From Theropithecus gelada (lineage: Eukaryota; Chordata; Mammalia; Primates; Cercopithecidae), in NCBI RefSeq assembly GCF_003255815.1, contig NC_037669.1, positions 128,383,641 to 128,447,640 of the forward strand: 64,000 bases of DNA, given 5' to 3'. The position numbers and the translations under genes were made by a program. This document shows positions 58,440-64,000 of the stretch, piece by piece (positions within the stretch are counted from its first letter, which is position 1; each line of letters starts with the position of its first letter). The notes beneath the pieces were generated by a model, which saw only the letters and a program-made list of their open reading frames with translations, did not search any database and was not told the origin of the DNA.

Positions 58440-59700
58440 GCCTTTTCATATAAACTTTATCCAGTTTATTGATATTTGCACAATAGCTTGCTGGGATTTT
58501 AATTGGGATTGTGTATGAATCTATGTATCAGTTTAGAGAGAATTGACAGCTTAATAATTCTGAGTCTTCCAATCTACCAATCTGGATTGTCTCTTCATTT
58601 ATTTATATCTTTGATTTATTTCATCATTATTTAGTAGTTTTCCACTTACGGAGTCTCTTTATATTTTGTTAGATTTATGCCTAAGCATTTAATCTTTTGG
58701 TGTTATTGTGAAAGGTATTGATTTTTAATTTCAAATTTCAGTTCCTCATTGCTGGTATATAAGAAAGTACTTACTTTTGTGTAGTAACCTCGTGGCCTGC
58801 AACTTTGCTGTCTTTGCTTATTGCTGCCAGGAAAGTTTTGGTAGATTCTTTGAAATTTTCTACATTGACTAAATGTCATATGAGAATAAAGAGAGTTTTT
58901 AAAAAAATTTTCTAATATATATTACTTTTATTGCTTTTTCTCATCTTACTGCTGCAGTTAAACTTCCAGTACAATGCGAGTAACAGTGGAGAGAGGGGAC
59001 ATGTCTGCCTTGCTCTCGAACTATGTGAAAACAGCCTAGTCTCTCGCTATTAAGTATGATGTTAACTATGGGATTTTTTATTTTTCTTATGTTCTTCACC
59101 AAGTTGAGGAAGGTGCCCTCCATTTCTTGTTTGCTGACAGGCTTGTTTTCTTTGAAACACGAATTGGTGTTGGGTTATATAATCAACTTTTTCTGCATCA
59201 ATTGATATATTATTTTTCTTTTTTAGTCCTCTGATATGGTAGATTTTATTGATGGCTTTTGAATGTTACACTAGCCTCACATATATATGATAAATCCTGG
59301 TTAGTTATGGTGTATAACTTTTAAGTACTTGGTAGGATTAAATTTGGTAATATTTTGTTGAGCAATTTTGCATCTATGTTTATAAAAGGTATTGGTCTAT
59401 AGTTTTCTTTTCTCAAAATGTCTTTATCTAGTTTTGGTGTTAGAGTAATACTGACCTCTGTAGAATGAGTTATAAAGTGTTCTCTCTGCATCTGTTTCCC
59501 AGAAGACATTGTAGACAATCGGTATCATTTCATTTTTAAATGTTAATAGAATTAACCAATAAAAATATCTGGGCCCGGTACTTTCTTTTAGAGAGGCTAT
59601 AAATTATTGATTCAACTTATTTAATAGGTATGTGAGTATTCCAATCTATTTCTCCCTGTGTGAATTTTGGTAACCTGTGTCTTTCAAGGATTTGGTGCAT
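58440..59700 (-). mobile_element. Ancient L1M ORF2, reversed
   Basis: On the minus strand the piece 59,518-59,321 reads ITLTPKLDKDILRKENYRPI and NIDAKLLNKILPN, a diverged form of the L1 RT finger region. The sequence downstream on that strand fits the rest of the RT at low similarity. Confidence 0.72.
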
Positions 59701-60440
59701 TTCATCATAGTTTCAAGTTTGTTCATTTGTAGTTTTCCTTTATTATGCTTTGAATGTCCATATACTATAAGATTTTTATTTTTTATATGGATACACATAT
59801 ATGCACATTGTTTTAAACCTCCTTTTGGTATACTCCTACATCCTAGATAATTTACCTTGTCAGTTATTTTCCTTTTCATTATACCTCATGAGTATATAAC
59901 TGTATGTGTGGTCAGTGGGCTTGGGTCAGTTATGACATGCGTGCTGTTGGGGAGATCAGGAGGGCAATGAGGAGACATCAATGTCGGAAGCTGCCCATGT
60001 TGCTGAGGAAAAGCCTAAGGGTGAACACAGCGGGAATCTGACACAGCAGGATCCTGAAACACCTTCTGTGAATTTGCCAACCAAATAAAATGTCTCTAGT
60101 GATGTGGGAGCCAAAATGTTAGGGGGATAATTGTCACTCCTGAGGAAAACAGGAACTGAGGTTGCCCAAAGGCAACGCTAGCTGACCATCCGCTCATATC
60201 CTGAGACTTTCCTTAGCCATTCAGAGATGCCAGTCCAGTTCACAGACAGGCCAGTTCACTCCTGAGGGAGGAATATAACTGTCTCTTCTGATAAACAGAC
60301 TCGGTTTCATGGAATCTCTGTGAGAGGCTTAGAGTACGAAAGGGAGGGAATTTCCATTCTTGTTTTGCTTTCCCATTTCAAGGAATAAGCATGTGAGTTT
60401 TGTGCCTGGCTGTTTGGTTTTTTATTTTTTATTTTTCAAT
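59701..60440. other. Spacer, unassigned
   Basis: No gene or repeat is recognised with confidence. Confidence 0.5.
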
Positions 60441-60731
60441 TTATTTTTTGAGACAGAGTCTTGCTCTGTTGCCCAGGCTGGAGTACAGCAGCGTGATCTC
60501 AGCTCACTGCAACCTCCCTCCTGCTCCCGGGTTCAAGTGATTTTCCTGCCTCAGCCTTCCGAGTAGCTGGGATTGGCACCCACCACCATGCTCAACTAAT
60601 TTTTATATTTTTAGTAGAGATGGGATTTCACCATGTTGGCCAGGCTGGTCTCAAACTCCTGACCTCAGGTGATCCACCCACCTCAGCTTCCCAAAGTGTG
60701 GGGATTACGGGTGTGAGCCACCGCCCCCAGC
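60441..60731 (-). mobile_element. Alu (AluS-like), reversed
   Basis: From TTTTTTGAGACAGAGTCTTG to TGTGAGCCACCGCCCCCAGC, with a small loss in the middle (GATTGGCACCCACC). Confidence 0.88.
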
Positions 60732-61324
60732 TCTTTGGATTTTAATTGTATCAGCTTTAATGTCCCATTTCCCTGTTGTGAAGATTACTGTGGTGCATAT
60801 CCATGTGCGTATAGCTTTCTGCATTTGCACGTTCTCCTCAGGATACATTTCCAGAGGTGTAATTTCAGTTCTAAGTAGGCACATATTGATTGCTGTTGAT
60901 ACACCTTGTCAAACAATTTTCTTAGTCATGGGGCAATTCTAAGTATAAATAAAGTATCTTATTTTCTTCTCATGTGACTTTTATTCTATTTGGCCAAAAA
61001 TGGTTCTCCGCCTGGGCATTTAGGCCAAGCGCCAGTGTATAAGGAGGAGTAGTCTTAGAGACCAAGTCAGAGGCACTGGGCTGCCAGTTCCTACATACAG
61101 TAAAACGAGAGTGGACAATCATGGTGGACCAAATGCCTCCCACACCACTTGCCAAACATTTAGGAGGAATTTGATCTGAGAAGAGACCTGAATATCAGGA
61201 TACCATAGTGCTGTTAATTGAACCTCTCTAAAGGAGAAGGTTTAAGCACATGGGGATATGGATTATCAGTTAAAAATAAAAAGGCATTTGTCAACTGAAA
61301 AAGCTGAAGAAATATTGGTACCAT
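60732..61324. other. DNA downstream of the keratin 3' end
   Basis: No gene or clear repeat seen. Confidence 0.5.
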
Positions 61325-61869
61325 GCATTCTTTAAAACCTGCTTTATTTAGAAATTACAAAGAGCAAAGAGCAGAGAATTCATCACAGGGAGACAGACTG
61401 TATACATCATACGACTAGTCACTTGCACTTCCATGGATACTGCAGGGGGAGTTCACAATACTTTTAAGGTAGGGAGTTTGGGGGCCAATGGAAAATAAGT
61501 GGAAGCTGTTCTGACATAAGCCCCAGGCAGTTTTCAGTAATGAAAAGGAGCAGAGATCATTTTCTTATCATGCTCAGCCTCAGAGATAACAATTTTGGAG
61601 GCAAGAAATTAATAATTTAGTAACAGAGTGAAGCTCCAGTGGTGATTACATCATGATGTAAAATCAGAGGTTGATCTGATGGTGAGCAATGGGTGCTCAG
61701 ATGGGGCTGGTATAGACAGACGAAGTGAGGGCACTAAGCATCCATCCCCAGCTCTACCTGGGAGAGCAGGGGAGACTGGAAGCCAGGAGAGGACAGGCAG
61801 CCTGAGGAGAGGGCTCTGCAGCCAGAGAGGGGCCTGAGAACTGTGGGACCGAGAGCTGGTGGCAGCAAT
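61325..61869 (-). other. KRT6: Keratin 6-type 3'UTR
   Basis: From the stop codon (61,872-61,870) to about 20 nt after the polyadenylation signal. The length of about 545 nt is usual for keratin 6 mRNAs. The end point is inferred. Confidence 0.8.
61343..61348 (-). promoter_or_regulatory. KRT6: Polyadenylation signal AATAAA
   Basis: Minus-strand TTTCTAAATAAAGCAGG, 522 nt after the stop codon, is the best poly(A) signal for the keratin gene. Confidence 0.88.
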
Positions 61870-62219
<350 letters not shown>

Positions 62220-62254
62220 AGATGTTGACTTGTCCAACGCCTTCGCCATTCAGC
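62220..62254 (-). CDS. KRT6: Keratin 6-type gene, exon 8 (35 nt)
   Basis: The short exon typical of type II keratins, encoding the H2 segment R-LNGEGVGQVNI. The acceptor CTCCACAG and donor T|GTAAGT are both consensus. It joins exon 7 (GAGTGCAG + G-CTG) and exon 9 in frame. Confidence 0.95.
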
Positions 62255-62724
<470 letters not shown>

Positions 62725-63337
62725 TTATCATCCAGTCTTCCAGAGGAGACTAAACCTGGCTGGTTCTTTTCTAGTGAAGAAGGGCTCAGGGGCCCAGAAT
62801 TGATGGTGAATGAGCTCTGACTCTTCTTGTCTATTGTTTTTTTATTTTACAGTTTTTGTCCAGTCTGGTTCATTTGAAAAAAAACAAAACAAAACTCATA
62901 ACCCTTTTTGTGAACCACTCTGCAGGAGAATGTGGATATGTACTACTGGGAGACACTGCAGTGGACATAGACACTGGAAGAAATGGACCTGCTGGTTTGT
63001 TTGGATTGTTGTCTCCACAGTCAAATCAAGACCACTTATGATTACCTCATATAGATGCCACTAACATACACGAAATTAAGACCATCCTGAAGTGAGGTGA
63101 TGAGTCTTCATATAAGACTGCTGAGACCTTGCCTTCCTCCCACTCAGAATCTCTCATCTACTTGGGTAACACTTTTTTGTCTTTCGCCCTTCCTCTACTC
63201 TCTCTTTTATCTTGAGTCTCGAGCAGATTTAAAACAACGTTCCTTGTGCTTTCTTACCTGCCCTTTTCTTTTTCAATTTGTTCCTTTGCAGTTTCCAAGT
63301 CAGTCTTCCTATGGAAATACATCCAATTCCTTCCAAG

Positions 63338-63873
63338 CTTGTCCAACCTATAGCCCACGGGCCACATGCAGCCCAGGATGGTTTTAAATACAGCCCAACA
63401 CAAATACTTAAACTTTCTTAATACATTATGAGAGTTTTTTTCTTTTTCTTTTTCTTTTTGAGACAGAGTTTTTCTCTGTCACCAAGGCTGGAGTGTAGTG
63501 GCGTGATACCGGCTCACTGCAACCTCCGCCTCTGCGGCTCAAGCGATTCTCCTGCCTCAGCCTCCTGAGTAGCTGGGACTACAGGCATGTTCCACTATGC
63601 CTGGCTAATTTTTTTGTATTTTGAATAGAGGCAGTGTTTCACCATGTTGGTCAGGCTTGTCTCTCACTCCTGACCTCATGATCCACTAGCCTCAGCCTCC
63701 CAAAGTGCTGGGATTACAGGCATGAGCCAACAGACAAGACTGTACGTTTTTTGTTTTGTTTTGTTTTAGTTTATCAGCTATTGTTTGTATTAGTGTATTT
63801 TATGTGTGGCCCAAGATAGTTCTTCTTATTCCACTGTGACCCAGGGAAGCCAAAAGATTGGACACTCCTGATC
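63338..63873 (-). mobile_element. hAT-type DNA transposon split by an Alu
   Basis: The left part (AAGCTTGTCCAACCTATAGCC, AAATACAGCCCAACACAAATAC) and right part (GTATTTTATGTGTGGCCCAAG, AAGCCAAAAGATTGGACACTC) belong to one old element, with inverted ends around TTGTCCAA and TTGGACA. An Alu occupies 63,448-63,735. Confidence 0.7.
63448..63735 (-). mobile_element. Alu, reversed
   Basis: From TTTTTGAGACAGAGTTTTTC to TTACAGGCATGAGCCAAC, preceded by a (TTTTTC) head. Confidence 0.88.
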
Positions 63874-64000
63874 TAAACCATGTTTTTGCAGCTCTGAGCA
63901 CCTTGACTGGTTCTCTCACCTGTTTGTGTCATGCCCTAGGTAGGATCCGTGTCTCCTAACCAGTGGGTACCCAGTAACGGTAGGAACTGATAGTCTCCTC

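Overview
This is nuclear genomic DNA from a primate, most likely an Old World monkey. Alu and L1 copies are dense, and the youngest Alu (7,088-7,395) carries changes I associate with the cercopithecoid AluYR lineage. Most of the window is intron or spacer DNA. Only two protein-coding loci are recognisable, both incomplete, and established primate maps put them on different chromosomes (CR1 on human 1q32, the type II keratin cluster on human 12q13).

Bases 1-22,831, plus strand: part of a complement receptor 1 (CR1) type gene. Five exons encode short consensus repeats (SCR/CCP) with correct splice phases and intact cysteines: 12,185-12,403 (end of one long homologous repeat), 13,467-13,646, 14,258-14,357 with 20,026-20,111 (one SCR split over two exons), and 22,231-22,550. 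The last exon is cut by a fold-back: 250 nt (22,301-22,550) reappear as an apparently exact inverted copy (22,582-22,831) just before a run of Ns. No further SCR exon was seen in the next 21.8 kb.

Bases 23,019-44,662: almost only repeats. These include a twin-primed L1 with a target-site duplication (41,244-43,189), a head-to-head L1 pair (33,150-37,376), an ERV pol remnant, MaLR LTRs, Tigger-type DNA transposons, a TTCC tract and a perfect 32-bp palindrome. There are three N runs in the window (10,094-10,464, 22,832-23,018 and 33,830-34,329), and each abuts or lies within an L1.

Bases 44,664-64,000, minus strand: two neighbouring keratin 6-type genes in tandem. The promoter, 5'UTR and first 125 codons of one are at 45,140-44,664. 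Exons 7-9 and the 3'UTR of the upstream neighbour are at 62,697-61,325. The 16-kb spacer between them holds old L1s, Alus and a MADE1 element. The keratin exon 1 is cut in mid-codon at a single N (44,663), where the sequence changes to a poly-T tract and a DNA-transposon fragment. The simplest reading is a draft-assembly chimera that joins the CR1 region to the keratin cluster.

No new biological system is visible. CR1 (complement regulator on cell surfaces) and keratin 6 (epithelial intermediate filament) have no known functional link, so their being neighbours here should not be interpreted. The observations most worth checking are the chimeric joint, the fold-back in the CR1 exon, and several inverted or tandem duplications in otherwise plain DNA.
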